A stretch of 64,000 nt of DNA, from positions 1 to 64,000 of the forward strand of contig JAKFVD010000017.1 of the NCBI GenBank assembly GCA_021732365.1, given 5' to 3'. The notes under the pieces are model-generated. The model saw nothing but the letters and a program-made list of their open reading frames with translations, was not told the DNA's origin and did no database searches. Origin of the DNA: Methylotenera sp. (lineage in GTDB: Bacteria; Pseudomonadota; Gammaproteobacteria; Burkholderiales; Methylophilaceae). Each line of letters begins with the position of its first letter. Position 1 is the first letter of the stretch. The translations under genes and the position numbers were made by a program. This document shows, one piece after another, positions 56,671-64,000 of this stretch.

Positions 56671-58566
56671 ATGTTCAATCTGTTAGATTCGATTCAGTCG
56701 CCTGAAGACCTGCGCAAGCTCAATCGTGATGAATTAACCGTTTTAGCCAGCCAATTACGCACGTTCTTAGTCGAAAGTGTAGCAAAAACGGGTGGTCACT
56801 TAGCCTCTAATTTAGGCGTGGTAGAGCTCACAATCGCCTTGCATTATGTGTTTAATACACCAGATGACCGCTTGGTGTGGGATGTCGGCCATCAAACCTA
56901 TCCGCATAAAATACTCACTGGCCGCCGCGAAGCGATGGCAAATTTGCGCAAGCCCAATGGCATAGCAGGCTTTCCGCGCAGATGCGAAAGCCAATATGAT
57001 ACCTTTGGCACAGGCCATTCCAGCACATCCATTTCAGCTGCCTTAGGTATGGCAATCGCTGCCAGACAGGCAGGTTTAGACCGCCGTAGCGTGGCGATTA
57101 TTGGTGATGGTGCGATGACAGCGGGCATGGCGTTTGAAGCACTGAACAATGCTGGCGATATGGATGCTAACTTGCTAGTGATTCTTAACGACAATGACAT
57201 GAGTATTTCTAACAATGTTGGTGCGCTTAATAATTATTTGGCACGATTGCTATCAGGTCGCTTTTATGACTCTGTTCGCCGTAGCGGCAAAAAAGTGTTG
57301 GATGTGATGCCAAACGTAAAAGAGTTTGCCAAGCGCGCTGAAGAACACGCCAAAGGCATGGTGACGCCAGGCACACTGTTTGAAGAATTTGGTTTCAATT
57401 ATATTGGCCCCATCGATGGCCATGATTTACCCGTTTTGCTGGACACCTTAACCAATATTCGCGAGTTAAAAGGCATGCAGTTTCTGCATATCGTCACCCA
57501 AAAAGGCAAAGGCTTTGAGCCAGCCGAAGATGACCCCAACAAATATCACGGTGTAAGCAAGTTTGACCCTTGCAATGGTGTTTCAACCAGTACTTCTCAG
57601 GCAAAAACGTACACACAGGTATTCGGTGATTGGCTGGTGGATATGGCAGATAAAGACAGTCAATTGGTCGCCATTACGCCAGCCATGTGCGATGGTAGCG
57701 GCTTAAACGCTTTTGCCGAAAAATACCCAAAACGCTATTTTGATGTGGGTATTGCAGAGCAGCATGCGCTTACTTTTGCAGCAGGTTTGGCTTGCGACGG
57801 ACTTAAACCTGTGGTCGCGATTTACAGCACATTTTTGCAACGCGCTTATGACCAATTGATACATGATATTGCCATTCAAAATTTAAATGTATTGTTTGCC
57901 ATCGACCGCGCTGGCTTGGTTGGCGCAGATGGCCCAACGCATGCTGGTACGTTTGATTTAAGTTATTTACGCTGTATTCCCAACATCATCGTTATGGCGC
58001 CCAGCGATGAAAACGAATGTCGCCAAATGCTGACGACTGGCTATCAATATAACGGCGTAGCTGCCGTGCGCTATCCGCGCGGTGCTGGGCCAAATAAACA
58101 CATTGATGCAACTTTAAGCGCTTTGCCAATTGGAAAAGGTGAAATTGTGCGTCATTTGAGCGTTAACTTAACCAATAAAAACAGCCAAAAAATCGCTATT
58201 TTAAGCTTCGGCAGCATGTTAACTGCCAGTTTAGAGGCAGCAGAAAAACTGGATGCAACGGTGGCAAATATGCGTTTTGTTAAGCCGCTGGATACTGCAT
58301 TAATTCAGCAATTAGCCAGCACGCATGACTTAATTGTTACCGCAGAAGAAAATGCTTTGATGGGTGGCGCGGGCTCTGCAGTGCTAGAAGCAATGCAAGC
58401 CATGCATTTAAACAATGCAACATTGTGTTTAGGCTTGCCTGACACATTTATTGAACATGGCGTGCATGAAGCGATGCTGGCAGAGTGTGGTTTAGATGCG
58501 GCTGGTATGGTCAATGCCATTCAATTAATGCTAGATACTAAAATAAAGCTAAACACTAAAAATTAA
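56671..58566 (+). CDS. dxs: 1-Deoxy-D-xylulose-5-phosphate synthase
   Basis: A thiamin-diphosphate enzyme, first step of the methylerythritol phosphate pathway; 631 residues from the ATG at 56671. [48 protein letters not shown] and the pyrimidine-binding [17 protein letters not shown] are canonical. A TTG at 56659 overlapping the ispA stop could add four residues. It supplies precursors to the adjacent ispA product. Confidence 0.97.
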   Translation: MFNLLDSIQSPEDLRKLNRDELTVLASQLRTFLVESVAKTGGHLASNLGVVELTIALHYVFNTPDDRLVWDVGHQTYPHKILTGRREAMANLRKPNGIAGFPRRCESQYDTFGTGHSSTSISAALGMAIAARQAGLDRRSVAIIGDGAMTAGMAFEALNNAGDMDANLLVILNDNDMSISNNVGALNNYLARLLSGRFYDSVRRSGKKVLDVMPNVKEFAKRAEEHAKGMVTPGTLFEEFGFNYIGPIDGHDLPVLLDTLTNIRELKGMQFLHIVTQKGKGFEPAEDDPNKYHGVSKFDPCNGVSTSTSQAKTYTQVFGDWLVDMADKDSQLVAITPAMCDGSGLNAFAEKYPKRYFDVGIAEQHALTFAAGLACDGLKPVVAIYSTFLQRAYDQLIHDIAIQNLNVLFAIDRAGLVGADGPTHAGTFDLSYLRCIPNIIVMAPSDENECRQMLTTGYQYNGVAAVRYPRGAGPNKHIDATLSALPIGKGEIVRHLSVNLTNKNSQKIAILSFGSMLTASLEAAEKLDATVANMRFVKPLDTALIQQLASTHDLIVTAEENALMGGAGSAVLEAMQAMHLNNATLCLGLPDTFIEHGVHEAMLAECGLDAAGMVNAIQLMLDTKIKLNTKN

Positions 58567-58758
58567 GCCTTTTTGTGCATTAAGGGTATTGATTTAATCC
58601 GTTTCATCTCAACATCAATCATATGATTATTTAACTAAAAATAGTTTACTCATTTACTTAAGCGAGTAAACTAAATGTTAAATTGATGTTCAATACTAGC
58701 TTATAGCTTATACAAACTTTAATTTAATGTTGCGCCAATTTGGAGTGGCCACTTAACA
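58567..58758. other. Gap between dxs and folE2, nothing recognised
   Basis: AT-rich, 192 bases. I see no T-run terminator after dxs and no Zur-type operator that I would defend before folE2. Confidence 0.45.
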
Positions 58759-59574
58759 ATGAATTTACCTTTACCAGACGTTGCAAACACCAGCATAGAA
58801 GATACGCAAAACTTGCAGGACGTGCGCCACTTAGATATTAACAAAGTGGGCATCAAATCAATTCGCCATCCTGTGGTCGTCAAAGACAAAAGTGGTGGCG
58901 AGCAAAGCACTGTGGCGGTGTTTGATATGTACGTGCATTTGCCGCACAACTTTAAAGGCACGCACATGTCGCGCTTTGTTGAGATTCTCAACACCAACGA
59001 ACGCGCCATTTCGATTGAATCATTCGAAAGTATTTTGCGCGAAATGGTGAAGCGTTTAGAAGCCGATTCTGGTTATGTAGAAATGCGCTTCCCGTACTTT
59101 GTGAATAAATCTGCGCCGATTTCTGGTGTTAAAAGTTTGCTAGATTACGATGTGACTTTTATTGGCGAAATTAATAATGGCAAATTTGATATTACGGTTA
59201 AAGTATTGGTGCCTGTTACCAGCCTTTGCCCTTGTAGCAAAAAAATATCGGATTACGGCGCGCACAATCAGCGTAGCCATGTCACCGTCACCGCGTTGAT
59301 TAATGATTTTATCTGGATAGAAGATATTATTAGCTTGGTGGAAAAACAAGCCTCTTGCGAGTTATATGGCTTACTTAAACGCCCAGACGAAAAATTTGTG
59401 ACTGAGCGCGCTTACGACAACCCTAAATTTGTAGAAGACATGGTTCGCGATGTTGCGACGCAGTTAAATAACGAAAAACGTATTGATAAATTTATTGTGG
59501 AATCAGAGAACTTTGAAAGTATTCACAATCACAGCGCTTATGCATTGATTGAAAACGATAAACGCATTAAATAA
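58759..59574 (+). CDS. folE2: GTP cyclohydrolase FolE2 (type IB)
   Basis: Makes dihydroneopterin triphosphate for folate and pterin synthesis; 271 residues. The catalytic segment [24 protein letters not shown] carries the family Cys. [18 protein letters not shown] and [22 protein letters not shown] are typical. FolE2 can work with metals other than zinc, unlike FolE. Pterins matter in methylotrophs for C1 carriers. Confidence 0.95.
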   Translation: MNLPLPDVANTSIEDTQNLQDVRHLDINKVGIKSIRHPVVVKDKSGGEQSTVAVFDMYVHLPHNFKGTHMSRFVEILNTNERAISIESFESILREMVKRLEADSGYVEMRFPYFVNKSAPISGVKSLLDYDVTFIGEINNGKFDITVKVLVPVTSLCPCSKKISDYGAHNQRSHVTVTALINDFIWIEDIISLVEKQASCELYGLLKRPDEKFVTERAYDNPKFVEDMVRDVATQLNNEKRIDKFIVESENFESIHNHSAYALIENDKRIK

Positions 59575-59591
59575 TTTTTTATTTTTACTAT

Positions 59592-59620
59592 AAAAAACGG
59601 GCTTTTTAGCCCGTTTTTTT
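59592..59620. terminator. Intrinsic terminator after folE2
   Basis: AAAAAACGGGCT and AGCCCGTTTTTTT around a TTTT loop. It lies between convergent genes, with T-runs on both strands. Confidence 0.88.
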
Positions 59621-59649
59621 ATGTGTTTTAAAGTGTTAAGTTTTCTTAA

Positions 59650-60300
59650 TCAATACTTTTTAGTCAGCGTCATAATCGAATTATCGCGCTTCATATCAAC
59701 ACGATTTAGGGCCGACATACCAAGCAAAACATAAGGCGGTGAACCGCCCTCATGAATGACTGCTTCTACGTTATTCAAAATAATGGTACCAATTTTTAAG
59801 GTATTTAATTTCACCAAATAAGCCCCTACTTCGCCGTTTGCGGTAGAAAGTGTGACCTTCTCGCCTTTTTCATAATCAATTTTGGCAAACTTGGCATCGC
59901 CGCTATTCAGCGCAACTGAACTCGCACCTGTGTCTACCACGTATTTAAGTGATGCGCCGTTAATATTCAAATTGCCGTAGAAATGTCCGCGGCTGTCAGC
60001 ATACAAACTGACAGGGTCATTATTTGCAGGGCCAGCACTGGCGGCTACTGATGCTGCCTGACCCATTTTGAGCACCTGCTGTTTGCCTTCCACTACAAAT
60101 GTAGCCGATTCACTATTGGCAGAAATCAATTTTACGCCATTTTTTGTTTGCCCAGCGCTAATGCTTTGCGGGCTGCCACCATTAATGGTGATAAGGGCTT
60201 TATTGCTAAATAAACCAACCACATTAATTTGTGTGGCAGCATGCGTTATTAGGCTTAAAGTAGTGAGCAGCAAAACAATCAATCGTTTTAAGGTAAACAT
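59650..60300 (-). CDS. Exported retropepsin-like aspartic protease
   Basis: A 216-residue protein with signal peptide MFTLKRLIVLLLTTLSLITHAA. A small N-terminal beta domain follows (KALITINGGSPQSISAGQ), then a single-lobe aspartic protease (clan AA, TIGR02281-like). The active site VVDTGASSVALN has Asp123, and the last part is PYVLLGMSALNRVDMKRDN. It should dimerise to be active, in the periplasm. Substrate unknown. Confidence 0.88.
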   Translation of the reverse strand: MFTLKRLIVLLLTTLSLITHAATQINVVGLFSNKALITINGGSPQSISAGQTKNGVKLISANSESATFVVEGKQQVLKMGQAASVAASAGPANNDPVSLYADSRGHFYGNLNINGASLKYVVDTGASSVALNSGDAKFAKIDYEKGEKVTLSTANGEVGAYLVKLNTLKIGTIILNNVEAVIHEGGSPPYVLLGMSALNRVDMKRDNSIMTLTKKY

Positions 60301-60348
60301 TTAATCTCTCTTTATTTATCTACTTAACCACTTTGACAACACAATTAT

Positions 60349-61515
60349 CTAGCCAAACATACCAGCACGGGCATGTGTTTTAGCTAATTTTAAACCTAAT
60401 GCTATCACGATAAAGCCAGCTAGCGGAAACATGGCGGCCAGCAAAAAAGTATTTTCACCACCCAAAAATTGCAAAGCGTACCCACCCGCAAGCCCGCCAA
60501 TCGTACCACCCACGCCATAAGCCACGCTATTATAAATCGCTTGGCCTTTGGCTTGATGGCGTCCATTAAAGAATTGCGTAATCACCTCAACTGAAGCCGC
60601 ATGGAAGCTGCCAAAAGTAGCCGCATGCAGGCTTTGTGCGATGATTAACAAAACCAAGTTATCTACTGCAACGCCTATCATGCTGAATCGGATTACCGCT
60701 AACACCAGGCTGGTAAGTAGAATGCTTTTTAAGCTAAAACGTTGCATCAACTTAGGCATCAGCATAAAAATCACAATCTCAAAAATCACGCCGACTGACC
60801 ACAGCAAGCCTATCATACCCTTGCTATATCCATGCTCTGCCAAATAGATTGAATAAAAGTTATACAGTACGCCATGCGCTGTCACCATTAAGGAACAGCC
60901 TACCAGCAAAGCAATCACCGCAGGCTGTTTGATAATTTGCCAAATTGAAAATGTATCATGGGCGTGTGGCGCGATAATGGCCTCGGGTAATTTAAAAGTG
61001 AGGGAGAATAGCAAGATTTGCACACCCAACAAAAACCACAGCAGGCTTTTGATACCATACGCATCGATTAAAAAGCCCAATATCACAGCCGCGACAATAA
61101 ACCCTAGCGAACCCCACATGCGGATGCGACTGTAATGGCCATTGGTAGTTGCCAAATGTGCCAAAGTTAACGACTCAGACAGCGGTAAAGTGGAACTGGT
61201 AAACAGGCTTAGTGACGCCATCACAAAAAATAACCAAAAGAAACTATGCGCCCAAAAAACCGCAACAAAACCGCATAAACCCAAAAAAGCCGTCAGCTTT
61301 ATCCATGTAACGCGTTTGCCCGTATGGTCTGCCAGCCATCCCCAAAAATTAGGCGCAAAGATACGGCTGATTTGAAACAAAGACATCAGAATGCCGATAT
61401 CAGCCGCTGAGAATTGCTCCGACTGTAAATACAAACCCCAATAAGGCACAAACGCGCCCACAAAGAAGTAGTAAATAAAATAGAAACGGGAAAGATTGGC
61501 GTGAAGACTTTTCAT
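60349..61515 (-). CDS. MFS transporter, PPP/HcaT-like
   Basis: A 388-residue protein with 12 predicted membrane helices. The start SRFYFIYYFFVGAFVPYWGLYLQSEQFSAADIGILMS, the loop WLADHTGKRVTW and RIMGWGSLGF-type sequence (here RMWGSLGFIVAAVILGFLID) match the MFS_1-like group near E. coli HcaT. Substrate unknown. Confidence 0.88.
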   Translation of the reverse strand: MKSLHANLSRFYFIYYFFVGAFVPYWGLYLQSEQFSAADIGILMSLFQISRIFAPNFWGWLADHTGKRVTWIKLTAFLGLCGFVAVFWAHSFFWLFFVMASLSLFTSSTLPLSESLTLAHLATTNGHYSRIRMWGSLGFIVAAVILGFLIDAYGIKSLLWFLLGVQILLFSLTFKLPEAIIAPHAHDTFSIWQIIKQPAVIALLVGCSLMVTAHGVLYNFYSIYLAEHGYSKGMIGLLWSVGVIFEIVIFMLMPKLMQRFSLKSILLTSLVLAVIRFSMIGVAVDNLVLLIIAQSLHAATFGSFHAASVEVITQFFNGRHQAKGQAIYNSVAYGVGGTIGGLAGGYALQFLGGENTFLLAAMFPLAGFIVIALGLKLAKTHARAGMFG

Positions 61516-61524
61516 ATTTAAGTA

Positions 61525-61947
61525 CTAATCTTCCTGAATCTTACTTTTACACTTTTTACAAATTTTATATTTCTTTGGCGGGATAACTCGCCCAATAAAA
61601 AAATAGGCAATTAAAATAATAGTAATTAATGAATAAATCGCAGGGATTTCTTGAGTGTCATGACTTCCGCAGTTTTGGCAAATAGTTGTAGGTAATTTGA
61701 ACTCTACTTCTAGCGGCGCTTGAAAATAGCCTTGCTGATATTGCATTAATAATTCTTTAGCAATTGAAACCAACTCACTTGGGACTTGTAACCGAATATC
61801 AGCCAGTGCAACATTGAACATTTTTTGAGATATTAAGAAATGTTCACCAACTAAAAATACTGGAACGTCCTCACTTTCCAGTAAGCCTTTAACAATATGT
61901 GCTTCTAAATAATTATCGAACGTTCCAACTGTTACCCATTGCAACAT
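61525..61947 (-). CDS. DUF2007-like protein with split CxxC pairs and one membrane segment
   Basis: Of 140 residues. The N-terminal ~70 residues (VTVGTFDNYLEAHIVKGLLESEDVPVFL) resemble the DUF2007 'putative signal transducing' domain. CQNC (90-93) and CKKC (130-133) look like a zinc ribbon, but a hydrophobic helix (about 104-121) lies between them. It lies 2 bases after aroC and 9 bases before the MFS gene, so it is in an operon with both. Confidence 0.8.
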   Translation of the reverse strand: MLQWVTVGTFDNYLEAHIVKGLLESEDVPVFLVGEHFLISQKMFNVALADIRLQVPSELVSIAKELLMQYQQGYFQAPLEVEFKLPTTICQNCGSHDTQEIPAIYSLITIILIAYFFIGRVIPPKKYKICKKCKSKIQED

Positions 61948-61949
61948 AC

Positions 61950-63035
61950 TTAAATTTTAGGCACAGTCGAAACCACATCGGCATTTTGCGCACGATGACG
62001 CAAAGCATGATCCATCAGCGTTAACGCCAGCATGGCCTCTGCAATCGGTGTGGCGCGCACACCTACGCACGGGTCATGGCGACCTGTGGTTTGCATGGTA
62101 ACAGCATTGCCATTTTTATCAATGGAACGGCGCTCTTGCGGAATGCTAGAAGTGGGTTTTAAAGCGATATTGACGCGAATTTCTTGACCTGTGGAAATGC
62201 CGCCCAAAATACCACCTGCATGATTGGTGACAAAGCCCTGTGGTGTCATTTCATCGGAATGCACACTGCCGCGCTGGCTGATGGATGCAAAACCCGCACC
62301 AATTTCTACGCCTTTTACGGCATTAATGCTCATCATGGCATGTGCAATATCCGCGTCTAAGCGGTCAAATACTGGCTCGCCCCAACCGACTGGCAAGCCT
62401 TCTGCTACCACCGTAATGCGCGCGCCCACTGAATCGCGTTCAGAGCGGATTTTGTCTAAATAGGCTTCTAATTGCGGCAAAATTTCTGTATTGGGTGAGA
62501 AAAACGGGTTGTCATTAACGCAATCCCAAGTTTGAAAGGGAATGGCAATTTCACCCAATTGGCTCATGTAGCCGCGTACTGTTACGCCAAAACGCTCAAA
62601 CAACCATTTTTTGGCAATGGCGCCAGCCGCCACGCGCACCGCTGTTTCGCGCGCGCTACTGCGTCCGCCGCCGCGGTAATCGCGTACGCCGTATTTTTGG
62701 CTATAGGTGTAATCAGCATGGCCAGGCCTAAACGTATCCATGATTTTGCTGTAATCTTGGCTGCGCTGGTCTGTGTTACGAATCAGCAAGCCAATCGGCG
62801 CGCCTGTGGTTTTGCCTTCAAACACACCTGACAAAATCTCTACCGCATCCGCCTCTTGGCGTTGCGTGACATGGCGTGAGGTGCCAGGCTTGCGTCTATC
62901 TAAATCAATTTGCAAATCTTCTGCGCATAAACTCAAACCTGGTGGGCAGCCATCGACCACGCCGCCAATCGCTGCGCCGTGCGATTCGCCAAAGCTGGTT
63001 AAAGTAAAAATAGTGCCAAATGTGTTGCCAGACAT
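61950..63035 (-). CDS. aroC: Chorismate synthase
   Basis: A 361-residue FMN-dependent last step of the shikimate pathway. [72 protein letters not shown] and [18 protein letters not shown] are all intact. It is divergent from the TPR gene across 47 bases and first in a minus-strand operon with the DUF2007-like and MFS genes. Confidence 0.97.
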   Translation of the reverse strand: MSGNTFGTIFTLTSFGESHGAAIGGVVDGCPPGLSLCAEDLQIDLDRRKPGTSRHVTQRQEADAVEILSGVFEGKTTGAPIGLLIRNTDQRSQDYSKIMDTFRPGHADYTYSQKYGVRDYRGGGRSSARETAVRVAAGAIAKKWLFERFGVTVRGYMSQLGEIAIPFQTWDCVNDNPFFSPNTEILPQLEAYLDKIRSERDSVGARITVVAEGLPVGWGEPVFDRLDADIAHAMMSINAVKGVEIGAGFASISQRGSVHSDEMTPQGFVTNHAGGILGGISTGQEIRVNIALKPTSSIPQERRSIDKNGNAVTMQTTGRHDPCVGVRATPIAEAMLALTLMDHALRHRAQNADVVSTVPKI

Positions 63036-63082
63036 AATGAATTCATCTAAATTAAGTTTTTGTTATTTTAACATGTTTAACT

Positions 63083-64000
63083 ATGTCTACTATAAGCGCG
63101 ATTAAACAGCCGTCAACCGCCATCAGTGCAGACCAACAAATTGAAAAAATTTACCAAGCTGGTTTAAAAGCGCATCAAAATAATGATTTCAAAAGTGCGC
63201 GTGAGTGCTATTTAGACGTTATTGCCCAGCACCCAACACATATTAAAGCGCATTATTTATTGGGCACTTTATGTTGCCAAACGCAACAATTTACTGAGGC
63301 AATCAGCTATTTAGACAAGGCAATTTTATTATCGCCAGACCATGCTGAAGCCCACTCTAGCCGTGGCAATGCGCTGAATCAGCTACATCAATTTGAAGAA
63401 GCGTTAAAATGCTATGTCAAGGCCACCAGCATTAATCCAGAGTATGCAGAGGCGTACCATAATCAGGGCATTACGCTGGTTAACCTAAAACGGTATAGTG
63501 AAGCCATTGCGAGTTTTGATGAAGCAACACGCCTAGACCCTAATCATGCGATGGCTTATTTTGAAAAAGCCAACATCGCGCTAACCTTAAATGATTATAA
63601 GCATGCCATTGCGAATTTTGAGCGATGCCTTGCAATTACACCCGCATTTTCAGAGGCAAGTACGCATCTAAAATACGCCCAAGACGCTTTTACTTTATCG
63701 AAAAATACAAATAACGCTGCTACTAATACCTCAGACTTAAGTACGCAAACACTGAATTCTTTATTATCGCATGGCGAAAAATTAGAGCAGCTTAATCTAG
63801 CCAAATTAGCCCGCGCACATTATCAAGAGGCGGTGCAGCGTTACCCAACTGCAGCCAAAGCCCATATTAGATTGGGAGTCCTATGTAAATTAGAAAATCA
63901 GGCTAATGAGGCATTAACCTGCTTTAACACCGCCATTGCTTTAAACGAAAATAGCGCGCTTGCTTATCAAAAAAGAGGCGAGCTATTTACGCGTATTAAC
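63083..64000 (+). CDS. Tetratricopeptide-repeat protein (partial, runs off the end)
   Basis: An open frame of 306 codons from ATG 63083 to the window end, without a stop. TPR units follow one another from about residue 24: AGLKAHQNNDFKSARECYLD, AHYLLGTLCCQTQQFTEAIS, AHSSRGNALNQLHQFEEALK, AYHNQGITLVNLKRYSEAIA, AYFEKANIALTLNDYKHAIA. After a Ser/Asn/Thr-rich spacer (about 205-225) more TPRs start. Such proteins often continue into a methyltransferase, sulfotransferase or O-GlcNAc transferase-like domain, not visible here. Confidence 0.88.
   Translation, partial: MSTISAIKQPSTAISADQQIEKIYQAGLKAHQNNDFKSARECYLDVIAQHPTHIKAHYLLGTLCCQTQQFTEAISYLDKAILLSPDHAEAHSSRGNALNQLHQFEEALKCYVKATSINPEYAEAYHNQGITLVNLKRYSEAIASFDEATRLDPNHAMAYFEKANIALTLNDYKHAIANFERCLAITPAFSEASTHLKYAQDAFTLSKNTNNAATNTSDLSTQTLNSLLSHGEKLEQLNLAKLARAHYQEAVQRYPTAAKAHIRLGVLCKLENQANEALTCFNTAIALNENSALAYQKRGELFTRIN

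Overview
The window looks like chromosomal DNA from an AT-rich, methylotrophic betaproteobacterium, most likely family Methylophilaceae (Methylotenera-like). This rests on betaproteobacterial gene neighbourhoods (pilT/pilU divergent from yggS-proC-yggT; yqgE-ruvX-pyrR-pyrB-pyrC'), a MxaD-like periplasmic protein typical of methanol oxidisers, and AT-rich codon use throughout. I saw no rRNA, tRNA, CRISPR array, insertion sequence or prophage. Nearly all genes are core metabolism or cell-surface functions, with small accessory spots: a toxin-antitoxin pair, a FecIR-type TonB receptor locus and a REP-like inverted pair.

Layout. 1-2.1 kb: 5' end of a LolC/LolE permease gene and an unrecognised 559-residue protein. 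2.2-4.0 kb: ribE and ribBA, the latter with a decayed GTP cyclohydrolase II half. 4.05-8.0 kb: yqgE-ruvX-pyrR-pyrB-pyrC', with a metal-site-deficient dihydroorotase homologue. 8.2-9.6 kb: a membrane helix-hairpin-helix protein and an OmpA-like protein. 9.7-11.9 kb: pilus retraction ATPases PilU and PilT. 12-16.2 kb: yggS-proC-yggT and a dynamin-like GTPase. 16.2-20.7 kb: maf-rng, marC, nudJ-mnmA. 20.9-26.5 kb: ECF sigma factor, anti-sigma factor, large TonB receptor and a small ORF. 26.6-36.2 kb: ppk2, metR/metE, a cobalamin riboswitch in front of nrdA, nrdB and a GST. 36.3-43.8 kb: nadC, a PilB/GspE-like ATPase, ilvI-ilvH-ilvC, psd. 43.8-46 kb: rppH, a YVTN beta-propeller lipoprotein and a MxaD-like protein. 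46.5-49.6 kb: two type IV pilins, each behind a sigma-54 promoter, and a PglL-like oligosaccharyltransferase. 49.6-50.2 kb: RHH/MazF-type toxin-antitoxin. 50.2-54.4 kb: a three-gene cyclic-nucleotide cassette. 54.5-64 kb: esterase, xseB-ispA-dxs, folE2, retropepsin-like protein, MFS transporter, a small cysteine-motif membrane protein, aroC, and the start of a TPR protein running off the end.

How the genes work together. Two B12-independent enzymes sit side by side: metE (with a MetR box in the metR/metE gap) and nrdAB (behind a cobalamin riboswitch). This predicts B12-dependent substitutes elsewhere in the genome. Type IV pilus functions are spread over three places: retraction motors, an orphan extension-type ATPase, and pilins plus a probable pilin glycosyltransferase. 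The most system-like locus is 50217-54433: a CHASE2 class IIIb adenylate cyclase, a metallo-beta-lactamase-fold cyclic-nucleotide phosphodiesterase candidate, and a cyclic-nucleotide-binding protein fused to an apparently active rhodanese. Together these could make, degrade and read one second messenger.
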